Below, piece after piece: positions 11,301-20,633 of a stretch of 64,000 bases of DNA (within the stretch, counting starts at the first letter, position 1; the number at the start of each line of letters is the position of its first letter). The translations under genes were made by a program, and so were the position numbers. The notes below the pieces were generated by a model that was not told the origin of the DNA, did no database searches, and worked only from the letters and a program-made list of their open reading frames with translations. This stretch comes from Mesostigma viride (taxonomy: Eukaryota > Streptophyta > Mesostigmatophyceae > Mesostigmatales > Mesostigmataceae), in assembly GCA_009746045.1 (NCBI GenBank), contig RPFO01001239.1, positions 20,001 through 84,000 on the forward strand, read 5' to 3'.

Positions 11301-12011
11301 ATGCCAAATTCGGAAGAATTTCGGATTCCGGACGATGAGGAAATAGCCGCTCCGCCGGCTGGTTCTTCGTCAAGACCGACGGTGCCGTCGTGGCAGCAAT
11401 TGCTCGACGAAGTAACGGTCTCGCTCGACGAGCTTCATCGTCAGCAGCGTGCAGCTCACGCATTGCTCGGGGATAACCCCGAGGACCCCGATTTGCCAGC
11501 ACTGGTGCCGGCAATCCGCAACCTGTTGGACCAGATTCGAAACATTTTATCGACATTTACGGTCCAGGTGCGGGGAGGTTTGCGGTCGGTGACCGAAGTC
11601 ACGACTGCCATTGAGGAGTTGGACAACGTCCTCTCTTCACTCACCGGTTACCAGAGAAACCTGCAAAACTGGGCATCGCTACGCACGGGGGGCGCGCCGG
11701 CGGTGTCGACAAATTTGTTTCAGGATCTCGCGCTGTTATCGCTGCTCACTCGCGGCGTACGCAGTCGCGAGCGCCAGGTTTTAATTAACCTGGTGGCATT
11801 TCTCGCCTCTGTGCGAGAGTGGATTCCCGCGGGGTGGGAATTATTGACGATCTTTACACATCCTCTGCGCCTCGTCGCGCGTCGGCGCGTCGCAACTTAC
11901 GCGGCGGGGAGCACGCCGGTTTTAATTCATACCGGTGCAGGTCCGGAGCTGGATATGGAGGATCGTGAGTTCGTATACACGTACTGCGACTTCAGGGGCC
12001 TTGACTACTAG
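11301..12011 (+). CDS. Extra 5' ORF of copia-1 (ORF0), unknown function
   Basis: A 236-codon ORF begins with the first ATG after the 5' LTR and ends before gag. It starts with an acidic, Pro/Ser-rich segment (residues 1-30). A largely helical, Leu/Ile-rich region follows with heptad-like spacing (about residues 35-190), suggesting a coiled coil or helical bundle. A short basic and acidic tail closes it. There is no zinc knuckle and no enzyme motif. copia-2 carries a helical ORF at the same place (37373-36239), so the gene is a family trait. Possible roles are a capsid-like or assembly protein, or a host-interaction factor. None is shown by the sequence. Standard copia elements lack a separate ORF here. 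Confidence 0.8.
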   Translation: MPNSEEFRIPDDEEIAAPPAGSSSRPTVPSWQQLLDEVTVSLDELHRQQRAAHALLGDNPEDPDLPALVPAIRNLLDQIRNILSTFTVQVRGGLRSVTEVTTAIEELDNVLSSLTGYQRNLQNWASLRTGGAPAVSTNLFQDLALLSLLTRGVRSRERQVLINLVAFLASVREWIPAGWELLTIFTHPLRLVARRRVATYAAGSTPVLIHTGAGPELDMEDREFVYTYCDFRGLDY

Positions 12012-12181
12012 TCGGCCTAATTTTCTTCTGCAGTACTCGTCGACATTTTTTTTGTCGAATTTTCAGCGGCAATTCGCGGGGCGGCAGCGACACCGGCGCA
12101 GGCGGCAGTGGCGACACAAAAATTTTGTACATATTTTCTGCTGCTTTGTTAAGGTGTTCTTTGAATAGCTGGTAGTGCAGG

Positions 12182-13296
12182 ATGGCTGAGGGACGCCGTA
12201 GCAAGGGTCCAGCCAGTGGGAATAATAATGGGGGTGCTGGTAGTGGAACCGCTCACGTAGATGACGTGGGGCTTACCGGAGAGATTACCAACCTTCCTCA
12301 CAATAATAATAATGCACAAGCTATTCATGGCTTTGATCTTACCACACAGGGTCTTTTAATTGTCAATCAGTTGCAGCCTGTAACCTCAGACTCCAAGCCT
12401 AAGCAGGCTGAAGAGTTTGTGGAGGGATTGGAAGGGTTCCCTAGCTTGTACGGTGGTACAAATTACTATCAAATCTGGATAGGCAGTAGCACTTTTGGCA
12501 AGTGTACTGACCAGATTAAGGACCTAACCAGGGAGTGCAAAAAGGCCAATAAGGCCTGGGCACTGTACGTGGCTGAGCTGAAGGAGCTGCTGGAGGACCA
12601 ACGAAGAAGGTCGGCATCCATTGGCAGGACAAGTATCAAGGGTGGGAGGTCAAGGGGGACCTGATCCAGAACTTTCTCAACTATTGTAAGATGGTTGAGG
12701 AGGGCAGGGCTCACGGCTTTAATGTCGCTGATAACATAGCCCTAACCAACTGGCTCAAGGTTTCTGGGCTGGATAAGGCGACACGTGGCTCCTTAAAAGT
12801 CATGTGTGCCCCACACTCTACCCTGAAGGCCTACAAGGTCATCATTAAACAAGCTCTCGAGGCAGAGGAGCTGTTTGAGGGTGGAGTGCCAGCAGTGAAG
12901 GCTACCCAGGCAGGCGGGCGTACCCAGGGTGGCTCCAAGACGTCTGAGGCTGACCGAAGCCAAGGAGGGCGTAGGGGCAACCATCACAAGCGCAAGGGAG
13001 ATCATTCACCTGATTCTGACAGGAGGTCACACTCCAAGTCGGTGTTCAGGCGGGTGGGTGGTCAGCCCAAGCAGGGCAACGCGTCTGACAATGGGGGCAG
13101 TGGCCAGGGCAAGTCCAAGATACAATGCTACCTGTGCAAGGGGTGGGGGCACATCAAGAAGGAGTGTCCCAGCTTCAAGAAGTCCCAGGGCCAGGGCAGC
13201 AACAAGAATAACAACAACAACAAGAAGAACAACAACAAGTCCCAGGCAGGCCAGCCTTCAAAGGGCAGTCAGCAAGAAGACAACAAGGAGCAGTGA
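12182..13296 (+). CDS. gag: copia-1 gag with zinc knuckle (one frameshift)
   Basis: The frame opens at ATG 12182 with an Asn/Gly-rich leader and runs 160 codons. It continues one base out of frame from about 12597 to the UGA at 13294-13296. The first part matches the helical capsid region of copia-type Gag. The second has a basic Gly/Arg/Lys-rich linker and the knuckle CYLCKGWGHIKKEC (about 13126-13167), a CX2CX4HX4C motif that binds nucleic acid. The tail is Asn/Lys/Gln-rich. The break is explained by one missing A in the AA of CCAACGAAG, so it may be a consensus error. The UGA is followed in frame by pol. Confidence 0.9.
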
Positions 13297-13302
13297 CTGT
13301 CT
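13294..13302 (+). promoter_or_regulatory. Candidate stop-codon readthrough site, UGA-CUG
   Basis: gag ends at TGA (13294-13296), followed by CTG. The frame then stays open without a stop through 13297-13437 into pol, so one UGA separates gag and pol in a single frame. UGA followed by C is a known leaky context. copia-2 has the same layout (TGA CTT at 34840-34835). Confidence 0.7.
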
Positions 13303-16300
13303 GAGGCAACCCCTACACACCTTAATTCACCCAAGGGGGAGGCCAGGTGCTCCAATGCAGATTTTATATCTGGGCAACAAGAGGGTGATCTCCAGGTTCA
13401 GTGTGGCCCCAGGTCACCTGGAGAGGTACAGGTTCCTATGAAGACGTCCTTGACAGCTGATGCAGCTGTAAGTATGTCTGACCCTATGCATCCTCGTGCT
13501 GGGCACGAGGGTGGACCTCTCATTTTGAGAGAAACCAATGTACAACCACAGAGGGGTGTGAAGGCCTCTGGTGGTATGCATGTGGTCCCTGCTGGCGGTC
13601 CAGGTGTTGGGCATGAGCAGGGTGACTCAGGCTCTGAGTCAGAACAGGATGGAAGTCAGCATGGTGATGCTGGACAACCTGACAGCACAGTCCTGACTGT
13701 GCCAGGGACTGCTTCCTCTGTGTACCAGGAGTTGGGTGCCCGAATCCACAACATGTTTGGGCATGCCACTTCTCTGTCAAACAACTTTGCCTTCCGTATG
13801 GGCAGGGCACCCCTTCTTAAGGCGTGTCAGCAAGCTGCCTCACGGTGTAAGTGCCAGTTGTCCTCCAACAAGCCCAGGAAATCACATGCCAAAGCTCTAC
13901 CTCAGAGCATTGGTGATCTGCAGTGTGATATCCAACACATCAGGGGCATGCAACTGTTGGTGTGCGTGGACAGGTACACGAAATACAAGGTGCTGGAGCA
14001 TTTACCTTCTATGAAGAACAGGTACTTGCTGGCTGCCCTGCAGAATGTAAGAGCCAAGTTTCCTACCACAAGGATCCAGGTGGACATGCAGTTTCAGCAT
14101 CTCAAGGGTGATCCTACCCTTCCTGAGTTGCTGGTTACACCTAGGGAGGCTCATGGGCAGCAGGGTGCTATCGAGAGGGCAATCCAGGAGGTCAAGAAAT
14201 TGATCATCTCTGAAGACTGGGTACCCTTGTCTGCACCTGCACTTGTCAGGAGTGCATGGCTGAGGAACGTGGAGCAGCAGCTGAACAGCAGGGTTAACTT
14301 CTACTATGATGGAGTTGCTGTCAGCCCAATGGGTCTATATCATGGCCTGTGCCCACCACATGTGCTGGAGGGCTGGAAACATGCTGCACATGTCACCTTT
14401 GCCAAGCTGAGGGAGAAGGACCGGGGTTGGAAGATGCTGGAGCCACAAGTGGGTCAGAAGGTCCTAGCTTGGAAGGAACCTAGCCTTTATGGCAAACGTG
14501 GTAGCTGGAGTCCTGGGGTGGTTACCCAGGTTGATGAAGCTAGCCACGCATGCTTGGTCAGCATGGAGGACGAACCAAAGCATGTACACCGGCTGAGTTG
14601 GTCATATGTCAAGCCTAACCTGATGAATGAGGGCAGTCAGGCACAAGGCTCACAGGATCTGCAGGATTTTCAGGTCCCAGGTGACATCACTGACGCAACG
14701 ACCACATCTGTTGCAGGGGAATCTGTCAGCCCTGGCCAGGTTGCAGAGGTACTTGTTGAACAGGCTGCAAGGTCAACAGCTGGGGAGTCAACTGTCAAGC
14801 CCAAGGCACTAACCAAGCCCAGGGGGACAAGTTTGGCTGGATTGATTGGGGCTCTACAAAGGGCCAAGAAGCAGCCCAAGGTAGCCAAGCTCAGGTGGCA
14901 TGGCAATCTGGGGCTGGACACTGCCTTAGAGGTAGACACTAATTCTCAGGTCTCCATTATTGGGACCAGGGCTGCAGCAGGGTACAGCATGTCTGAACCC
15001 AGCTATCAGTTTGTGTCTGACTTCAGTGGCGGGGTACACGTGAAGGTACTGGGTGAGGTATTCATTCCTATCCTTGGACAGGACACTGCTTTTTGTGTCT
15101 TGGAGGGCTATCAAGGACCTGCTCTTCTGGGGCAGAATTTCCTATGCCAGGATGGGGTAGTGATCACGTCCTCTCTCCTGACTAAGGAAGGGGCTGGTCA
15201 GGTCCCACTGATTAATTTCAGGACCACTCACCTATCACGTGCAGTAACCAGGACGGTTAAGCGTGTGCAAGTGTGCCAGGGGCAGGAGCCCTTGGTTGAT
15301 GACCTCATACTGCCAGCTGCTAGTCATCCAAGCAGTTTGGGCATTGGTCCTCACTCACTTGCTGGACACAGCCCTATCAACTACCAAGGCCTGGTGAAGC
15401 TCATGTCCTCTCCCATTATGTGTCCCCAGGTCACACTGGGTCTGATTAAATCTGGGGAGGACTGGATCTCCAAGAAATGCGTGGAACCTGTCAATGACCT
15501 GCCTCCTGCACGACGTCTACTCAAGCTCAAGTTTGTCATCAAGATGAAGGAGGTGGACGGGGTCAAGGTACCACATGTCAGGCCAGTGCTGAATGAGTTC
15601 AAGGGTACTGGTGAGTGCACTGCTGAGGAGTTGTATACCCCTGGCATGCTGCATGATACTTGGAGGCTGCTGCTGTGTGTCTTTCTAGGCCTTCTCAACA
15701 AGGGCTTGGACTATGGCTCAGTGGTGATAGACTTCAAGAGGGCATTTCTGGAGGGTGATGCAGATGTGGCACAGGAAAAGTGGGAGGGCAAGACGCCTTT
15801 CTATGTTAGGGTGCCTGCTGTATGGAAAAGGGACATCCACACGGAGTTCCTTAAAATCCTCAAGGGCCTGGAGGGCCTGAGGTCAAGTCCAATAATCTGG
15901 AGGGAGACTCTCAACCGTTTCCTGAAGGAGCATTGCAACTTGAAGGTCTCTCCTGTAGACCCCTGTCTGTTTCTGGGGCAATGGGAAGGCCTGCCAGTGT
16001 ATGCTTCGCTGCACGGGGATGACCTACATCTGATAGCTCCCACGTCGTGGCTTAAGGAGCTGATCTCCATCATTAAGTCCAAGTTTCCTCTGGGTAGGGA
16101 GCAATGGCAGGTGGAGAATGAGCCTCTGCTGTTTGTGGGCATGGAGGCCACACTGGTGAAGAAGGGGGGGAGTGGCGTATGCTGCTGGTGGGGGGCAATG
16201 ACTATCAAGAGACCCTCATTAGCAAGCTTCCTCCAACCATCACACAGGCACTGTGTCCCATGGTGAGGGGCATGGTTGCTTGGGTGGCAGGCATTTCCAG

Positions 16301-16922
16301 GCCAGACCTTATGGTCATAGCCAGGTTGCCTGATGACATGCTGGTGGAGCTAGGGTCTGCCAAGGTGGCTGATCAGGTCAGGGCTTCATCTGGCATTCTG
16401 TTGTCTGCAGTGGATTTATCACAACCCATTTGCATGGAGCTGTATGTGGATAGCTCAATGGACAGCAGGCAGGTCTCCAAGGTCAGGGGCAGGGCTGCAG
16501 GGCTCTTTGTGCTCAGACAGGAAGGCCTGGGGAGTTTGGTGAGCTGGTTTAGTCGCCTGCACAAACGGGTGGCTGTCAGCAGTGATGTGGCAGAATGCAG
16601 GGCTATTTGTGAAGGCATTCACACAAGCCTTTATCTGAAGGAGTTGCTTCATCAGATGACTTCTAACACTCCTTGGCCACTTCAGGTTACCACTCTTCTA
16701 AAAACAGACTCCATGGGGATGGTGCAGTTTGTGCACAGGCAGATGGCCAGAAGTAGGGACTTGGATTATCTCCTTCTTAAGGAGTTGTCCTCCTTGGCCA
16801 ATATTGAGCATATCCCTGGGGTTGACAATCCTGCTGATGCTTTGACCAAGCTAGTGCAGAAGGCAGCAGTGCAATACAAGGTTCTTCAGTCTCTGATGGA
16901 CCCATCTCAGCAAGCTGTCTAA
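13297..16922 (+). CDS. pol: copia-1 pol: integrase, protease-like, RT, RNase H
   Basis: Numbering from ATG 13438. A disordered leader (1-95) is followed by an H-x4-H...C-x-C zinc-binding segment (about 103-140). The integrase core has D164 (CDIQHI), D216 (VDMQF) and E246 (GAIERAIQ). A retropepsin-like segment at 490-570 has DTNSQ at 500, where DTG is usual, and ends in ALLGQNFL. RT runs from about 695, with active-site D765 (VIDFKRAF) and HGDD at 859-862 in place of YVDD. RNase H follows in the next frame (16179-16922) with YVDSS, AECRAI, TDSMG and GVDNPADALTK. The shift lies at the G7 run 16164-16170; one more G would join the frames. In standard Ty1/copia pol, protease precedes integrase. 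Confidence 0.93.
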
Positions 16923-17206
16923 GCTGGTGCATGGTTATAGGGCATTGGAGAGCAGATTGTGTGGTAGTGTCAGCATTGTGACTGGCATAATACCTGTATT
17001 TTAGTCTGTACTAAGGCTCATGGACCATGGTACACTCACTCTGATTTTAATCAGGATACAGCCAGGTTTTGGCTGGGGTTCATGCTGTTGACTACACAAG
17101 GTTGACAGGTCCATTACAGACCATGTATTCTATTTTAAAAGAAATGTATATTTGTACATACTCTCACAATGGTCTGGGAACCTTTATTCTGGGGTTTATA
17201 GGGCGG

Positions 17207-17217
17207 GGTTCGATTCC
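17207..17217 (+). promoter_or_regulatory. tRNA B-box/T-arm-like motif in copia-1
   Basis: GGTTCGATTCC matches the RNA polymerase III B-box consensus GGTTCGANTCC and sits in a short G/C stem. There is no cloverleaf around it, so it is not a tRNA gene. The same 11-mer is in the 3' region of copia-2. Confidence 0.55.
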
Positions 17218-17851
17218 CTGGTATTATGTTTCTACAAGCTGGCCTGTTCAGGTGTTTGCCTGTTCAGACTTCCCTAGTTCCCCAGGGCAGGATTTAATTG
17301 TTGCCTATGTGTTTCATTTTGTCATTTGTTTGCTGTGGCAGTTTACCATCTGGCAAGTAGACGGGCGCCGTAAGACGGGCGCCAATAGACCCCTGTTGAG
17401 AGAATGACAGGCAAACTATTGTAATACGCCTTACTTTGTCAAGTGGTATTTTAATTGTCATGGATTTATTGTACTTATATTGAATATGTACTGGGTTTTA
17501 TGGGATTAGTATCTGGGATTAATGTAACTCACCGCCAGAAGGTCATTGTACTGGAGGCTCTACCGAGGTGATGGGATTAATTCCTGGAGAAGACCTCATA
17601 GAATTAACCTGTATGTATTTAATTTTGTGTGCTTCTAATATCTGGTGGTACTCTGTAATGCCACTTCCATAGGTTTTCTCCATTTCTCATGAAATGGTTT
17701 TCCCTGTGGCAGATCTGTTTCTTTTCCAGTTCCTTAAAAGAAAGGGCTGGGGGAATGGCATTGGCCATTAAAGACATCTGTTCAAGCTTCAAGCTGGAGT
17801 GAAGGACATTTCAAGCTACTTCAAGGGTCCCTGGCAGGGGATGTGACCCCT

Positions 17852-17870
17852 AAAGAAAAGAAGGGATTGG
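17852..17870 (+). promoter_or_regulatory. copia-1 polypurine tract
   Basis: A purine-rich stretch ending GGGATTGG directly before the LTR start AGTTA. copia-2 has GGGTTGG at the same place. Confidence 0.8.
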
Positions 17871-18487
17871 AGTTAACGTAAAGGATTTACGTTAGATGGA
17901 TAGAGATTGTTACGCTCTTTCCAACGGCACCTTGAACGCCTCATTTGGTTAAGGAACGTAAAAGTTATGACGTTTCCTAGGCTGTGCCGACAGTACCCGG
18001 CGCGCCACTGTGGGCGCGTACGGACACAGGATGTACAAGTGTCACTTTGATAGTCCGCAGGACGTTGACAGGACTTGTACAGGACTTGATGGTCAATTGA
18101 TAGGTAGGCGCACTGTAGCGCGCCAGGACCTATGAGACAATTGATGCTGACTAGTGTACGGATAGGTCCACAGGACTAGCCGTATGGACAATTGATAGAT
18201 CTGCGCGCCAAAGGCGCGCCAGAGTCTGTGTAATCAATTGATTGACAGTTCAGCTGTGACAGTGCAGCTGAATACTTGGACGCGTCCCTAGCAAGCTATA
18301 TGAGTGACTTGGTCACACCGGGACGCTAGTTCTTGCGTGCACGTTCTCTTGGCACTGCGACCCTGTCGTCTGTGCTGCGTGCAGTCTTGGAAGTGACGTG
18401 ACTTACGTCTGTGTTTCCTGATTATTAATAAAGGCAACTTCCTGCAAGAACCATGGCGGAATTCGTGGCATTCTTACCCTCACAACT
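17871..18487 (+). repeat. copia-1 3' LTR
   Basis: 617 bp, same termini. AATAAA at 18427-18432 would serve 3'-end formation. It is followed directly by the target duplication ACGTC. Confidence 0.95.
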
Positions 18488-19074
18488 ACGTCCGCAGCCT
18501 TGTGCGGGTTGCTATACCGCGGCCCGGTACTGACGCCGCGGATCTCAGTTGTAATTACGCGCCAAGTTCGCTGAATTTTCTGACGGAACTTTTGGGCGGA
18601 CCTGAATTTCACTGACATTCGTCACAAGGGCAGTTTGCCGAATGCTGGTACACAGCAAGCTGGCGTAGCGCTGAGCAGCTGTGCAATTTCAGGATGTCAA
18701 CGTGGGACACCAGACACAAATGCAAGGAAGCCCCAGGCGGTGCCTGGCATGGCCGATAGATTTGCCCTTGTATATTTGTGTTCGCTTGACAGTTAAAGCT
18801 TGAAGTTTAGCTTGTCGGAAATTAGACAATGTTATGATTGGACGATGTCAAAAGTGGCGCTAGTGGCCAGCCGCCAGGCTTGAGCTTTGAGCAGTATAGA
18901 AGGATGAGCAACAAATCATGGTGGTCGTTGTTCGTCCGTTTCTCTCCCTCACAACTGGTTTGTTGTCTTCATGGGGTGAAATAGCTCGAGCAGCCCGGAG
19001 CAGCCCCCGTGAGTGGTTGCATGCAGTCAGTTGCCATGAGGATGGACTGATGGATACGACAATGTATTGGTTTT
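18488..19074 (+). repeat. Right part of repeat 'R', copy 1
   Basis: Continues the repeat interrupted by copia-1. It matches 19912-20486 with a handful of substitutions and small indels, and ends near ATTGGTTTT. No ORF is shared convincingly between the copies. Confidence 0.9.
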
Positions 19075-19860
19075 GTTAAGAATGTGTGTAAGACTGAGAA
19101 CGAGACAAGGGACAGGGCCTTCGGGCAACCCTGGTCGTCGTTGGCATGCGTGCCAGTAGGAACTAGGTCGGGAACACACGCACACTGCCGCCACAAGGGA
19201 CCTGCAGTGGCGTCACCCAAGGGGCCTCACAGCTGCTCTTATAACTGCAACATTACAACTCGACAGTCTTTGTAATTCGTCATGTATCTCATTGGAATTG
19301 AAAGGTCTTTTGGTTGCTTTGATGATAAAAGCATTGTCTCAAGAATCGGCTGATTGGGCCGGATTGCCTGTCATGAAGGTGGCGTAAAGGACCGCACCTT
19401 TCGTTCTCATTTACAAACGGACGAACAAGTTACCCATGATGGGTTCAGTCCGGCCAGCCTGGGGGTTCCTCCTGCTTCACCCGGGGAAGCACAAGGAAGA
19501 GGTTATTGCTTAGCCTTCAAAAGCATCTGAAGAGGTTAGGCTTTTCCCTGTAAAAAGCCATTGAAGGGGTTATTGCAAAGCCTTTAAAAGCATGCATGTT
19601 GCTGCTGATCCTGGAAAAGCATCTTTGAGCAGCTGGACTTTTTTTTTTTTGCTGCTGCTGCATGGAATGACGCCCTCTTTCATTGGGCTTCCTTCTTTAG
19701 TGTGAGATGCCTTTCTTTCACTTTTTGCTCTCAAGTTGTTGTGAGCTAAAGAGTGGGGGGGGAGGTGGCATATCACACACATGATTACTGCTGATAGTGG
19801 ATGCATTCCAAGTAGCGGTAATGACCAGTCCAGGATGATATGGCACGCAAACGCGACAGC
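19075..19860. other. Spacer between the two R copies
   Basis: No gene recognised. A short imperfect duplication (GGTTATTGC..AGCCTT.AAAAGCAT) occurs at about 19500 and 19570, and a T11 run near 19630. The last 25 bases (GGCACGCAAACGCGACAG) resemble the LTR remnants at 48711 and 59030. Confidence 0.5.
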
Positions 19861-20486
19861 TGTCGCGTCCGTGATTTATCACGTCCGCAATTCAGATTTT
19901 GGCGTCATTCTGACGTCCGCAGCCTTGTGCGGATTGCTATACCGCGGCCCGGTACTGACGCCGCGGATCTCAGTTGTACTTACGCGCCAAGTTCGCTGAA
20001 TTTTCTGACGGAACTTTTGGGCGGACCTGAATTTCACTGACATTCGTCACAAGGGCAGTTTGCCGAATGCTGGTACACAGCAAGCTGGCGTAGCGCTGAG
20101 CAGCTGTGCAATTTCAGGATGTCAACGTGGGACACCAGACACAAATGCAAGGAAGCCCCAGGCGGTGCCTGGCATGGCCGATAGATTTGCCCTTGTATAT
20201 TTGTGTTCGCTTGAAGTTTAGCTTGTCGGAAATTAGACAATGTTATGATTGGACGATGTCAAAAGTGGCGCTAGTGGCGCCGTCGCCAGGCTTGAGCTTT
20301 GAGCAGTATAGAAGGATGAGCAACAAACCATGGTGGTCGTTGTTCGTCCGTTTCTCTCCCTCACAACTGGTTTGTTGTCTTCATGGGGTGAAATAGTTCG
20401 AGCAGCCCGGAGCAGCCCCCGTGAGTGGTTGCATGCAGTCAGTTGCCATGAGGATGGACTGACTGATACGACAATCTATTGGTTTT
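19861..20486 (+). repeat. Repeat 'R', copy 2 (uninterrupted)
   Basis: About 626 bp, the empty-site counterpart of 10603-10659 plus 18488-19074. The junction reads ...TCTGACGTCCGCAG... with a single ACGTC. Its left flank resembles the LTR remnants at 48591 and 58910, so R may be part of an old LTR. It carries no recognisable gene. Confidence 0.9.
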
Positions 20487-20584
20487 TTCACAGTCACGTG
20501 ACTGTTCATGCTATGTCAGTCACGTGCCATCTCTAATCGGCCACCGCCAGCCAAAAAGGCTGACGCGATTAGGGCAGCATTAAA

Positions 20585-20633
20585 TTTCTTGTAATCCGCC
20601 ATACCCATACCCCATACATCCGATTACAAGAAA
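20585..20633. other. Hairpin-forming inverted repeat
   Basis: TTTCTTGTAATC (20585-20596) is perfectly complementary to GATTACAAGAAA (20622-20633) across a 25-base loop. It could be a tiny MITE-like remnant or an RNA hairpin. Nothing nearby decides this. Confidence 0.6.

Larger units (their letters stand above)
16923..17870 (+). other. copia-1 3' non-coding region with conserved motifs
   Basis: Between the RNase H stop and the 3' LTR there is no convincing gene. The region holds GGTTCGATTCC at 17207-17217 and two GGGCGCC motifs at 17363-17369 and 17377-17383, all with counterparts in copia-2 at similar spacing. It ends in the purine tract AAAGAAAAGAAGGGATTGG (17852-17870). Confidence 0.7.
10660..18487 (+). 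mobile_element. copia-1: complete copia-like LTR retrotransposon, 7.8 kb
   Basis: Two 617-bp LTRs (10660-11276 and 17871-18487) have AGTT...AACT ends and a 5-bp duplication ACGTC (10655-10659 and 18488-18492). The uninterrupted target is present at 19861-20486, which confirms both junctions. The interior holds an extra ORF, gag, and a pol with integrase, protease-like, RT and RNase H domains, then 0.95 kb of non-coding sequence and a purine tract. I saw only two LTR differences, so insertion is recent. Two frame breaks (near 12597 and 16164-16170) are single missing bases and may be sequencing errors. Confidence 0.96.

Noticed and set aside
17207-17217. tRNA gene around GGTTCGATTCC
   Set aside because: No acceptor stem, D-arm or anticodon arm can be drawn around it; only the T-arm-like motif is present.
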